A DNA stretch of 64,000 nucleotides, taken from assembly GCA_040878035.1 (NCBI GenBank), contig JBBDMX010000067.1, positions 1-64,000 of the forward strand, in the 5' to 3' direction. Made by a program: the position numbers and the translations under genes. The notes under the pieces are model-generated. The model had not been told where the DNA came from and searched no databases. It saw only the letters and a list, made by a program, of their open reading frames with translations. The DNA comes from JBBDMX01 sp040878035. GTDB taxonomy: Bacteria > Planctomycetota > Phycisphaerae > Phycisphaerales > Phycisphaeraceae. Positions 50,027-60,468 of the stretch are shown here, one piece after another; the stretch's first letter is position 1; each line of letters begins with the position of its first letter.

Positions 50027-50195
50027 GGGCGCCGGCGTACAGATGCCCCGGTGCGGCGCGGATACGTCCGGCCCTGGTCCCGATAACCCCGGCCCAGGTG
50101 GGCAGGCCGATACCCGGCCCGGCGGGCGGCCCGGTCAGCCGGATGCTTGACGCGGCGTGATGGCGCGTGCGGCGCGGCGAGGAAAAGGGGCAAAA

Positions 50196-50612
50196 TCACC
50201 TCATGCCAGTCGGTCGCCCAGCCCGCAGCTTCCCCGTCACGTCGAAACGATTGGGATGGAAGGCGTTCTCCATCCGGCCCAGTCGTTCGCCGTTCAGATA
50301 AACCTCGGCCTGGCCATCCTCGCCATCGAGGACCAGGTCGATGCGCCGACAGTTGGCGACGGTCGGTGCGTCGAACCGCAGCCGATACCACCAGTCGCGT
50401 GAAGTTACCCAGTGGCACTGGCGCGCCTGGTCGCCGTAGCGGGGATCGGGCATGCGCCCATTGGCGACCATGACGGCGTTGACATCGCCGGGCACGTCGA
50501 TCGCGTGCCACTGCGACGCGCCCAGATTCGGCGCCGACTTGGCGCTGGGATCACCTTGGCCGGCCTGCATGTCGCGCACGTGTCAGCCATCGTGGAGGAT
50601 CGTCGTCTGCAT
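50196..50612 (-). pseudogene. GH2-type sugar-binding domain, truncated remnant
   Basis: The frame from ATG 50612 reads QTTILHDG, then a TGA stop (codon 10) where Trp is expected, then HVRDMQAGQGD and on through LGASQWHAIDVPGDVNAVMV, RDWWYRLRFDAP, LVLDGEDGQAEVYLNGERLG and HPNRFDVTGKLRAG, the N-terminal jelly roll of GH2 beta-mannosidase or beta-galactosidase proteins. The match breaks off after about 135 codons and minisatellite DNA follows, so the catalytic domains are gone. The ATG lies four bases after the stop of the BNR-4 gene, so they were once an operon. Confidence 0.75.
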
Positions 50613-50615
50613 GGT

Positions 50616-52118
50616 TCACTTCACCTGAAAATCAAGAACGTGCAGCACGCTGGGCTCGCCCGCTTTGCTCGGCGCTTCCTGGGCGTAGATGGACAGTACC
50701 CCGCCGGAGCCCGCGGTTTGTTCCTGTTGCCAGCGGTATTTGTCGAGGCGCGGCTCGCCGACGAAGGCGGTCTCCGACTGGTAAACCTGCGTCCAGTCCG
50801 CCCAGTCCCTGGCTGCCGTCGCCTTGTAGATATGCAGCGGCCCGCCCGGATCGAAGTGGTGGTACTCCAAGTCCTTGGGTTTGGTGAAGATCAGGACCAA
50901 GTTGCCATCGCGGTCGGCGATGATCGACGGTTTGCGTCCAAAGCAGGGCAGTTGCCGGGTGTGCCACTGGCCTTTCTCGTCGCGCCAGTGATGGAAGTAG
51001 CGCCAGTCGCTCTTGTTGTTCGATGCCGCCGGCGCATCGGGCGGGTGCTGCCACATGATGGCGTGCACGCGGCCGCGGCTGTCCACCGTCTGCGTCAGTT
51101 GGTTCATCATGCCCCAGTGGTAGGGCAGGTCGCGCACGGTGATCTTGGGCGAGGTCGCGCGCATGGGTTTGCCGCCTGTCGTACCGATCACCTGGCCGTC
51201 ATTGTTCCGCCAAGTCAGTCCCGCGTCGTCGCTCCAGGCGTACATCAGGTCGTGGCAATTGAGCAGTCCCCACTTGTTAATGTTGTCTTTGCCTTCGCGC
51301 CAGGTCCAGGTGGTATGCAATTTTCCATCCGGGCCGTAGTCAAAGCCATTGTGATAGGCGTTGCGTGTGGGGCTGCCCTGGAAATCGCCGTGGCGGTTGA
51401 TGAACTCACCCAGGACGGTCCACCCCCCGGAGCCAGGCCCGCCGAGCGCCGGGTCATAGGTGGCCAGGTGGCTGTCGCCCGATCCGCTGCCGCCGATGCG
51501 GAAGTACAACTGGAGCCGGCCGTCGGGCATGGTGAAGAACAGGGGATAGGTGACCTTGTCCAGCATCTGGCCGGAGACGAGTTGCGAAGTGGTGGGCCCG
51601 AACAGGGCTGCGGTCCATTGCGTCTTGTCGGGATGCGTCGCCGCGCCGGCCTTGGACACGCGGTAGTGCAGGGGCGAGTTGTGATGATCGAACGCCAGGT
51701 GGATTGTCCCGTCGGCGGGGCAGATGCCGATGACGGGCACGTTGTGCACGTCGTTGTGGCTGATCGTGTAGTCATCGAAGGTGATGCGTTGCCAGTCGCC
51801 GCCGGAAGTGTCAGGAGCAGGCAGTTGGCGTCGCGCCACGCACAGCCGCTTCTTGGCGTCGTAGTACGTCGCATACTGCCAGCCGCCGAAGGTGACGACG
51901 GCATCGACCTGGAAGGTCTGGCCGTTGAAGCACGTGCCAAACTGCCCCTTGACGAGGTTCAGGGCCTGCGGTTCGAGAACGGAATCGTTCATGAGGGTCA
52001 CCTTCATTGGCGCCGCAGGCACCTGGCCAAAGCAGAGGCTGGCGCTCATCAGCACGCCACAGATCGCGGCCAGAACGCAGCACGACGCCAAACACGATCG
52101 GAGCATAGAATTCATCAT
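50616..52118 (-). CDS. Secreted BNR-4 repeat beta-propeller protein
   Basis: A 500-residue exported protein with a signal peptide (ending near SASLCFGQ). The body matches the BNR-4 propeller family: VTFGGWQYATYYDAKKRLCV, WQRITFDDYTISHNDVHNVP, ADGTIHLAFDHHNSPLHYRV and YPLFFTMPDGRLQLYFRIGG. Characterised relatives include seven-bladed ulvan lyases and sialidase-like proteins; the HNDVHN and FDHH histidines sit where lyases of this fold have catalytic residues. A role in degrading an algal or uronic-acid polysaccharide is likely but not proven. It is followed on the same strand by a GH2 remnant. Confidence 0.82.
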   Translation of the reverse strand: MMNSMLRSCLASCCVLAAICGVLMSASLCFGQVPAAPMKVTLMNDSVLEPQALNLVKGQFGTCFNGQTFQVDAVVTFGGWQYATYYDAKKRLCVARRQLPAPDTSGGDWQRITFDDYTISHNDVHNVPVIGICPADGTIHLAFDHHNSPLHYRVSKAGAATHPDKTQWTAALFGPTTSQLVSGQMLDKVTYPLFFTMPDGRLQLYFRIGGSGSGDSHLATYDPALGGPGSGGWTVLGEFINRHGDFQGSPTRNAYHNGFDYGPDGKLHTTWTWREGKDNINKWGLLNCHDLMYAWSDDAGLTWRNNDGQVIGTTGGKPMRATSPKITVRDLPYHWGMMNQLTQTVDSRGRVHAIMWQHPPDAPAASNNKSDWRYFHHWRDEKGQWHTRQLPCFGRKPSIIADRDGNLVLIFTKPKDLEYHHFDPGGPLHIYKATAARDWADWTQVYQSETAFVGEPRLDKYRWQQEQTAGSGGVLSIYAQEAPSKAGEPSVLHVLDFQVK

Positions 52119-52202
52119 CCCGGCGTGATATGCGATGCGGTATAGGCGCGCAAGACTTTTCGGTCCCGAACAATGGCGCCGTTCATGCTTCCGAGGCCGA
52201 TC

Positions 52203-52367
52203 CTATGCGGCGCTGAGCGGCTTGATACGAGCGGCATCCGCCTTCACGCTCTGCGCGGCGGCCCAAACATCCAGCGCCTGTTGTGCGTTTGGCAGGTAAT
52301 CCCCACGCAGCATTTCGCCCGGATGCGTCGGCCTGCGCTTCCTTCTGACCGTGTTGGGCCTGCTCAT
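52203..52367 (-). pseudogene. HigA-like antitoxin remnant
   Basis: A 54-codon frame beginning MSRPNTVRRKRRPTHPGEML, where RRPTHPGEMLxxDYL is the conserved start of HigA-type antitoxins. The helix-turn-helix part that should follow is missing, and it runs out as NAQQALDVWAAAQSVKADAA. No HigB-like toxin is next to it. It is probably a decayed half of a toxin-antitoxin pair. Confidence 0.5.
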
Positions 52368-52447
52368 CTTCGCTACCTTGGGCTGGAAAAGTAACTGCCG
52401 TCCCATCTCGTTTCCCCTCAGTCATCATCCAGTAACGCGTGCTTGCA

Positions 52448-52915
52448 CTACTGCCATGGCCGACCCTCGAAAAACTCCGTCTCCTTTTTATGGCACGCAG
52501 CAATCCGAGCCTTTCGATCAGCAAAGATACGGTCTCGCAGACCGAAAAAGTCTTCGAGAGATTGCGGGCAGGTTGTGGTGGGGGGCGGCTTGTAACGATT
52601 GTCAAATCCATTGCACGCGGCACACGTCAGCACCCTGTTGCCGTAGTCCTCGACCCAATCCTGCGGCAGGGAGAGCTTTCCGCAGACGCCTCTCGGCACA
52701 ACATGGTCGAGTGCCATTTGCAGCCAGTTCTGATAGGATTTCAGCAGGGGCAGCCCACAGTACGCGCAGGCAGTTTGTCTGGTCTTCTGGATAAACTTCA
52801 GGCAGTATCCATGACGGCAGTTCCCCCCGGGGACACGGCCGAGTAGCTCTTTCCCGCCGCCAGGATACTCGTCAAAAGGCATCATCACGTTCGCCCAGTG
52901 GGCTGCATTGGGCAT
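52448..52915 (-). CDS. HNH endonuclease family protein
   Basis: A protein of about 155 residues with a zinc-ribbon HNH site: CAYCGLPLL, the catalytic DHVVPR, then NRVLTCAACNGFDNRYKP. This fold cuts DNA in restriction, homing and phage systems. The start is uncertain: ATG 52915, or a TTG at 52951 that overlaps the stop of the YkvA gene. The upstream neighbour on the same strand is the YkvA-like gene. GC is a little lower than the average of the window. Confidence 0.75.
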   Translation of the reverse strand: MPNAAHWANVMMPFDEYPGGGKELLGRVPGGNCRHGYCLKFIQKTRQTACAYCGLPLLKSYQNWLQMALDHVVPRGVCGKLSLPQDWVEDYGNRVLTCAACNGFDNRYKPPPTTTCPQSLEDFFGLRDRIFADRKARIAACHKKETEFFEGRPWQ

Positions 52916-52947
52916 CTTCCCGCCGGCTGAAATCCGCCCGCGGGTGG

Positions 52948-53307
52948 TCAACTCCCGCTTTCTGTATCTACCTTACCGAACCACTGTTCCAACTTGGCCT
53001 TGGCCATGTGTTTGATATCGTCAGTAATGTACATATGGACTGTGGCAATCGCCGCAGCAAGGGCGCCCAAATCGTCAGTGTATCCTGCGACAGGTATGAC
53101 GTCCGGAACCGCATCGACCGGCAGGATGAAATAGGCCAAAGCGACGATGATCACCGTCTTGGCCCACTTTGGGGTCTTTGGCGCCTGAAGCGCGTAAAAG
53201 AGTTGAAGCGCCATTTCAACGACCGGCTTGCCAGCGACAAGCGCGTAACGCTTGAGTTTGTCCCAGAAGGTTTCATCACTGTAGTCGGGGCGCAGAGGCT
53301 CATCCAT
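52948..53307 (-). CDS. YkvA family (DUF1232) membrane protein
   Basis: A 119-residue protein with the DUF1232 core: WAKTVIIVALAYFILPVDAV then PDVIPVAGYTDDLGALAAAI. The ALAYFILPVDAVPDxIPxxGYxDD pattern is diagnostic. One or two membrane helices are predicted. The family has no settled function. ATG 53307 (MDEPLRPDYS) is preferred over ATG 53322. Its end overlaps a possible TTG start of the HNH gene, so the two are probably cotranscribed. Confidence 0.85.
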   Translation of the reverse strand: MDEPLRPDYSDETFWDKLKRYALVAGKPVVEMALQLFYALQAPKTPKWAKTVIIVALAYFILPVDAVPDVIPVAGYTDDLGALAAAIATVHMYITDDIKHMAKAKLEQWFGKVDTESGS

Positions 53308-53418
53308 TGCAGTGCTCTCCAAAAAGGACTAAACGGTAAGCCACACAGATCAGAACCAATTGACAGTATACCGCGCGCCGATAGTGTCGCAAGAGGAGCC
53401 TCGCTGGGGTTGCCAGGC

Positions 53419-54114
53419 TTACATGATGCCGAACTTGGCGAAAGCGTCCACGGCGCTCATGCCGTCGGCGATGGCTTTGGCGACCAGTTTCTCGCCGCAG
53501 GCTTTTTCCAGCGCTTTGGTGAACACGTCGCGCTCGGCGGAGCGCGGCACGATCAGTACGCCGTCGTAGTCGCCAAAGACGATGTCGCCCGGGTCGATGC
53601 GTACGTTGTTGATCTCGATGGGCACGCGATAGTCAATGACCTTGCCGCGCGGCCCCTGGTCCTGGGCGTAGCGGCCGTAGGAGAAGACGGGGAAGCCGAG
53701 ATTGAGAATGCCCTGCGTGTCGCGCGAGTAGCCGTCCACCACGGCGCCGGCGGCGCCAAGCTTCATGGCTCGCGTGCTCATCAGTTCACCCCACAGCGCG
53801 TAGGTGGGCGACGAGCCGGTGCAGATGTAGACCTCGTCGGCCTTGAGGTCGTCCAGCGCTTCAAGCATCAGGCCGAAGGGCTTGCTCAGCAGGGCGTTGG
53901 CGCTGCCCGGCGTTTTCTCGGCAAAGACATCGGCCTCCAACACCGGCATGGCCCGGCCCAGGACGACCATGTCATCGCGCAGCGGTTGGATCTGCGGAAA
54001 AAGAAACTGCCGGCGCAGGCCCAGTTGGTCCATCACGTCGCCCACCACGGCGGTGAACAGCTCGCGATGGGCGAGAGCGAACAGGTCATGATCCGATTGC
54101 CACAGGTTCGTCAT
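53419..54114 (-). CDS. RraA family protein (aldolase-like)
   Basis: A 231-residue protein of the RraA/HMG aldolase group. Key parts are LFTAVVGDVMDQLGLRRQFL, LWGELMSTRAMKLGAAGAVV, the metal/substrate motif DGYSRDTQGILNLGFPVFSY and DIVFGDYDGVLIVP. Members include 4-hydroxy-4-methyl-2-oxoglutarate or oxaloacetate-type lyases and the RNase E regulator RraA; in planctomycetes most are of the lyase type. Its place beside uronic-acid glycan enzymes fits cleavage of a keto-acid sugar derivative. ATG 54114. Confidence 0.82.
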   Translation of the reverse strand: MTNLWQSDHDLFALAHRELFTAVVGDVMDQLGLRRQFLFPQIQPLRDDMVVLGRAMPVLEADVFAEKTPGSANALLSKPFGLMLEALDDLKADEVYICTGSSPTYALWGELMSTRAMKLGAAGAVVDGYSRDTQGILNLGFPVFSYGRYAQDQGPRGKVIDYRVPIEINNVRIDPGDIVFGDYDGVLIVPRSAERDVFTKALEKACGEKLVAKAIADGMSAVDAFAKFGIM

Positions 54115-54200
54115 GCTTTGGCCTCACTGGCCCTCCAGCATAGCGATGATCCGCGGCCAGTCATAGCAGCATGGGTTACGCCGTCTCAATCGAAACTCTG

Positions 54201-54458
54201 ATTAACCACCATGGCACCAAGGACACCAAGAAGAGGTGACAGGGATAAACACGGATGAACACGGATTCAAGGCAGAAGAAGGAACAGGATGGACATGATG
54301 TACAGGATGCGAAAAGATGCGGAGCGTTCTGCGCTGTTCATTCTTCACTCTTGGCTTGTCGTTCTTCGCTTCCTGTCCTGGCCATCCTGTCCATCCCTGT
54401 TGCTTCTTCCTTCTTCTTGGTGTCCCTGGTGTCTTGGTGGTTCAACCCGGTTTGTCAG
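54201..54458. repeat. Nested inverted-repeat element, family A copy 5
   Basis: Left arms ATTAACCACCATGGCACC and AAGGACACCAAGAAG, then AACACGGATGAACACGGATT and GGAACAGGATGGACATGATG; right arms CATCCTGTCCATCCCTG and CTTGGTGTCCCTGGTGTC..GGTGGTTC. The right edge supplies the last codons (ADKPG) and stop of the GH88/105 gene. Confidence 0.87.
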
Positions 54459-55641
54459 CAGTCTCAATCGTCATCTCATGTGCGAGCCACAGCAGGGCGC
54501 CGACGTGCGGGCCGAACTTGACGGTCTTGCTCGACTCGACGCTCAATTCCGCGGGCAAGGCCCACTCGGTGTAGACCTTCTCGAAACCGCCCTCGGCGGT
54601 GACGTGCTGGCGGCAGAATTCCCAGAGGCGCTGGGTAATGTGAGCGTACTTGTGGGGATCCAGCCAGCCACGGCGCATCGACTCGTGCAACGTGATGGCG
54701 GCCATGGCGGTGCCGCTGGTTTCCGGCAGGCTGGCTGCGATCCCGGGGTCGTTGGCGAATGCGTGAATCGCGCCCTCGCCATCCACCACGCGCACGATGC
54801 CGTCGGCCAGGACCTCCAGGTCGCGCAGGAAGCCGGCCCGCGCCGGATCGTTCACCTCCAAGCCGCGCAACACCGCCAGGAACGACCACATCAGCCAGCC
54901 CTGGGCCCGGCACCAATAGGTCTTGCCCAGACCGTCGGGCCCGAGGATGGTCCGCGCCAGCCCGAGCTCGCGATCGAGGAACACATCGACATAGGCGCGG
55001 AGTTGAGCGACCGCCAGCTTCACGTAAGGCTCGCCACCGGTCGGGTCGACCGACGCGGCGTGCATCAGCGGCTCGACGTTGAAGAAGCAGGCGTCGGGAA
55101 TGTCGTACACCCAATGATCATCGTGGGCGGCAAGGCCCAGGTGATTGCGCCGGCCGCGATACAGGATGGCTTCGGCGACATCGAGACAGACTTCCTGTGC
55201 CCGCCGGTCGCCGGCCTGACGATACAGCTCGGCGCAAGGGAAGTTCACGGCGAACAAGCCGCAGTACATGGCAAACGGCAGATGCCGGCCACGGACGACG
55301 CGCGAGCGGTGGCCGGTGTACGTCTTGTAGAACTGCTCGTCGCTCAGGCCCGGGTCGCGCTTGAGATGCGCCGCGAACCAGTCCTGCACGTACGCCAGCG
55401 CGCCTGGCACGCCGCGCCGCGCCCACATCAGCATGCCCCACATCGGCATCGTGCCGTCCCAGTCGGTATTAAAGCTGATCGGGTCGCGGTCATAGTAGTT
55501 CTTGATGATGGCGGCGATCCCCGCGGGAAGCTGCGCCGGCAGAGCCTGGCGGATCTGCTCCAGCGTCAGCGTGCGATAGATCGGCACGGCATCATCCGGT
55601 GTGGCATCGACGGAAGTTCGTGACAGTGTGGACATCGCCAT
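54442..55641 (-). CDS. GH88/GH105-type unsaturated uronyl hydrolase
   Basis: A 399-residue (alpha/alpha)6-barrel protein of the unsaturated glucuronyl/rhamnogalacturonyl hydrolase group, which removes 4,5-unsaturated uronic acids left by polysaccharide lyases. Landmarks are INFNT-like SFNTDWDGTMPMWGMLMWA, HDDHWVYDIPDACFFNVEPL, KTYWCRAQGWLMWSFLAVLR and LPETSGTAMAAITLHESMRR, where WxRAxGW and the Asp residues shape the active site. No signal peptide is visible, so it is likely cytoplasmic. The C-terminal five residues are encoded by a family A repeat. ATG 55635 or 55641. The heparinase-like gene lies upstream. Confidence 0.8.
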   Translation of the reverse strand: MAMSTLSRTSVDATPDDAVPIYRTLTLEQIRQALPAQLPAGIAAIIKNYYDRDPISFNTDWDGTMPMWGMLMWARRGVPGALAYVQDWFAAHLKRDPGLSDEQFYKTYTGHRSRVVRGRHLPFAMYCGLFAVNFPCAELYRQAGDRRAQEVCLDVAEAILYRGRRNHLGLAAHDDHWVYDIPDACFFNVEPLMHAASVDPTGGEPYVKLAVAQLRAYVDVFLDRELGLARTILGPDGLGKTYWCRAQGWLMWSFLAVLRGLEVNDPARAGFLRDLEVLADGIVRVVDGEGAIHAFANDPGIAASLPETSGTAMAAITLHESMRRGWLDPHKYAHITQRLWEFCRQHVTAEGGFEKVYTEWALPAELSVESSKTVKFGPHVGALLWLAHEMTIETADKPG

Positions 55642-55718
55642 TCCTCTTCGTTGTCAACATTGGGCGGCCAAGCCGGGGCAGAGGCTTTGCGCCGCCCCGG
55701 GTTCCAGACCGGGGAACA

Positions 55719-58280
<2,562 letters not shown>

Positions 58281-58295
58281 CGGAAGACTCTGCTC

Positions 58296-58438
58296 TTACC
58301 CCCTCTCCCTTCTTAGGGAGAGGGCTGGGGTGAGGGTGATCGGTTCGTATGGGACCAGCGAGCGCTCCTGCGTACTGGAAGATCGCATCTCGTCCAATCA
58401 CCCTCACCTAACCTCTCCCTCAGCAGGGAGAGGGACCG
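58296..58438. repeat. Inverted-repeat element, family B
   Basis: CCCCTCTCCCTTCTTAGGG.. with GCTGGGGTGAGGGTGATCGG on the left; AATCACCCTCACCTAACCTC..AGCAGGGAGAGGGACC on the right. The right arm encodes the last residues (RSLPVPLPAEGEVR) and stop of the beta-helix gene that ends at 58404. Confidence 0.87.
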
Positions 58439-60209
58439 GAAGCGACCGCGGCCCATAGTGCGGCACGTCCGCGCCGGCCTCATAGGCGCCAAGGTCCGGC
58501 GCCTTCCCGCCAAAGCCATCGTTGAACCCGGGCAATACCTGCCCGGCATCCCGGGCCGCGGTGCCATCCGCCAACCGCAGGTCCACGATCGTGTGCTGCT
58601 TGGTTTCATCGTCAGGCGGCAGCACACCGCTGGCAAACGCCGTGGCCGGGTCCACCGCCACGATATTCTTGTAGATCGGTGCCTTGGTCCTCACGTCCTC
58701 GATAGTGGCGTACTTCACGCCGTTCCACTTCATGAAATTGGGGAACGGTCCGCCGCCAAAACCGTCGTAGTCATAATCGCAGTTCGTGGCCTTGGCCTCA
58801 CACGCGAAGGCGTACTTGTCGGTCGTGCCGATGAACAGGTTGTTGCGATAGACGCAGTTGGAAATCGGCTTGCTGGTCCATAGCGCCAGGGGCATGCCCT
58901 TCTTGACCACCGTATTGTGGAACATCAGCGCGCCCGACGGGCCGTTGTGCATCTTGAACGGCTCGACCACGACGTTGTACATGGCGTTGCGGAAAACATA
59001 GACCGGCCCGCCGTAGATCGGCTGCACGGAGATGCCCTGATAGACGTTGGTCAGGCGGTTGTTGAAGCAGCGCGTGTTACGGAATGAGTAGTCCATCTCG
59101 ATGCCGTCGTCGGTCAGCTCGCTCACATCGTTGTGATGGAAGTCGATGGCGCTGACGTGCGAGGAGGGCATGGTGTCGATGGCGTCGCCGAAGCCGCTGA
59201 TACGGTTGTAGCACACATCGCTGCCTACGCCGCTGATCTGGATGCCGCGGGCGTCTTCGATGCCCTGGCTGCGTGGCCAGGTGGACGGCCCTTCGATCAG
59301 GTTGTCGGCAATGAAGAACCCGCCCATCGTGCCCTTGCTGTTCTTGGTGGCGGTGAAGCCAAACTCCACACTGTGGATATGACAGCGGCGCAGGACGATG
59401 TGGGACGCCTCGTGGGCGACGATGGCCCATTTGGAATTGCGAATGGTCAGGTCTTCCAGCCAGATGTGATGCGTGGCATCCATGCTGATGCCGCGCCCGG
59501 GTCGCTCTGCGTCGTCGACAGCGCCTTGGAGGATGGTCTCACCTTTGCCATGCCCCGCGGCGCCGCGCCAGATGATCGGCTTGCCCGGCTCGCCGCTGCG
59601 CCGCAGGGTGATGGGCCCGGTGTAAACCCCGGCTTGGAGCAGGAACGTGTCGCCGGGCCTGGCGTGCTTCTCGGCCTCGGCGATGCCGCGGTAAGGGTCG
59701 GCCTCCGTCCCGCTTCCGGGAGCGCCGCCGTCGCCGGGCATGACGTAGTAGACCGGCCCGTTGGCAGGGGCCTTGGGCTCGGCGTTAGTGCGTGCGCTGA
59801 GCATGTGCTCGGCCGCGGCGCCATCGGGGTCGCGCAGCACCAGCTTCATCTCATAGGCCGTGTCAGGTTCCAGCAGGACGATGCTGCCGGCAAACAGGCG
59901 CGCATCCTTGGGCACAACCAGCGCCGGCTCGTGATCGCCGCGCTGCTCGGCGCCGCTTTCGACCTTGAGCAGATCCATGCCGCGCAACCACTCGGCGGCG
60001 CCGCCCTTGCGGTAGTGAAGCTCGACGCTCGCGTTGTCGTTGTCATCGCCGATGATCCAGTAGGCGCCCAGCGACATGAGCGTGGGCGCTTCAAGCACGG
60101 GGTCGCCCACCGGCCTGGCCGCGGCGCCGGCATAGGCGGCGGGGGATACCAGAATCAAGACGGTCATCACCAGGGCGGTCGCAAGGACACGCAGTGAATA
60201 TCGTTTCAT
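58404..60209 (-). CDS. Secreted right-handed parallel beta-helix protein
   Basis: A 601-residue exported protein. The signal peptide (MKRYSLRVLATALVMTVLIL..AYA) is followed by a fibronectin-like strand region (about 30-140), then YYVMPGDGGAPGSGTEADPY with GIAEAEKHARPGDTFLLQAG, the start of a polysaccharide-lyase-type parallel beta-helix. Rungs include HHIWLEDLTIRNSKWAIVAH and VSAIDFHHNDVSELTDDGIE. It is likely to bind or cleave a polysaccharide. The upstream open frame to 60350 is not used because the signal peptide begins at 60209. Its last 14 residues come from a family B repeat arm. Confidence 0.83.
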   Translation of the reverse strand: MKRYSLRVLATALVMTVLILVSPAAYAGAAARPVGDPVLEAPTLMSLGAYWIIGDDNDNASVELHYRKGGAAEWLRGMDLLKVESGAEQRGDHEPALVVPKDARLFAGSIVLLEPDTAYEMKLVLRDPDGAAAEHMLSARTNAEPKAPANGPVYYVMPGDGGAPGSGTEADPYRGIAEAEKHARPGDTFLLQAGVYTGPITLRRSGEPGKPIIWRGAAGHGKGETILQGAVDDAERPGRGISMDATHHIWLEDLTIRNSKWAIVAHEASHIVLRRCHIHSVEFGFTATKNSKGTMGGFFIADNLIEGPSTWPRSQGIEDARGIQISGVGSDVCYNRISGFGDAIDTMPSSHVSAIDFHHNDVSELTDDGIEMDYSFRNTRCFNNRLTNVYQGISVQPIYGGPVYVFRNAMYNVVVEPFKMHNGPSGALMFHNTVVKKGMPLALWTSKPISNCVYRNNLFIGTTDKYAFACEAKATNCDYDYDGFGGGPFPNFMKWNGVKYATIEDVRTKAPIYKNIVAVDPATAFASGVLPPDDETKQHTIVDLRLADGTAARDAGQVLPGFNDGFGGKAPDLGAYEAGADVPHYGPRSLPVPLPAEGEVR

Positions 60210-60468
60210 GACAGGGTTGACCTTTTCTGTGTGCGGCGAGGGTGGCAAGGGGAACGCCAGGGTCCGGAAGGCTTGACCCGGTAAAACCCGCGGAATAACT
60301 GCGAGTCCCGCAGTCGTCAGGCTATCATAATCCTCCAACGTGCAGCTCACCCCTCATGCGACACCCTCTCCGTGTTCTGTCTATGATTTTCCGGGTTTGG
60401 CCCCCATGGATCGGCTACTCTGTCAACGCCTCGCAAGCGATGATAGTCGTGCACTCTGAAAGGTACTG

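Noticed and set aside
49726..50511. Minus-strand frame with repeated PDVCAPL heptads
   Set aside because: It is an artefact of the 21-bp minisatellite, whose unit is a multiple of three so that every frame stays open.
50583..50585. TGA in the GH2 remnant as a second selenocysteine codon
   Set aside because: The position fits Trp in the surrounding HDG-x-HVRD sequence, not Cys, and the gene is truncated anyway, so a nonsense mutation is simpler.
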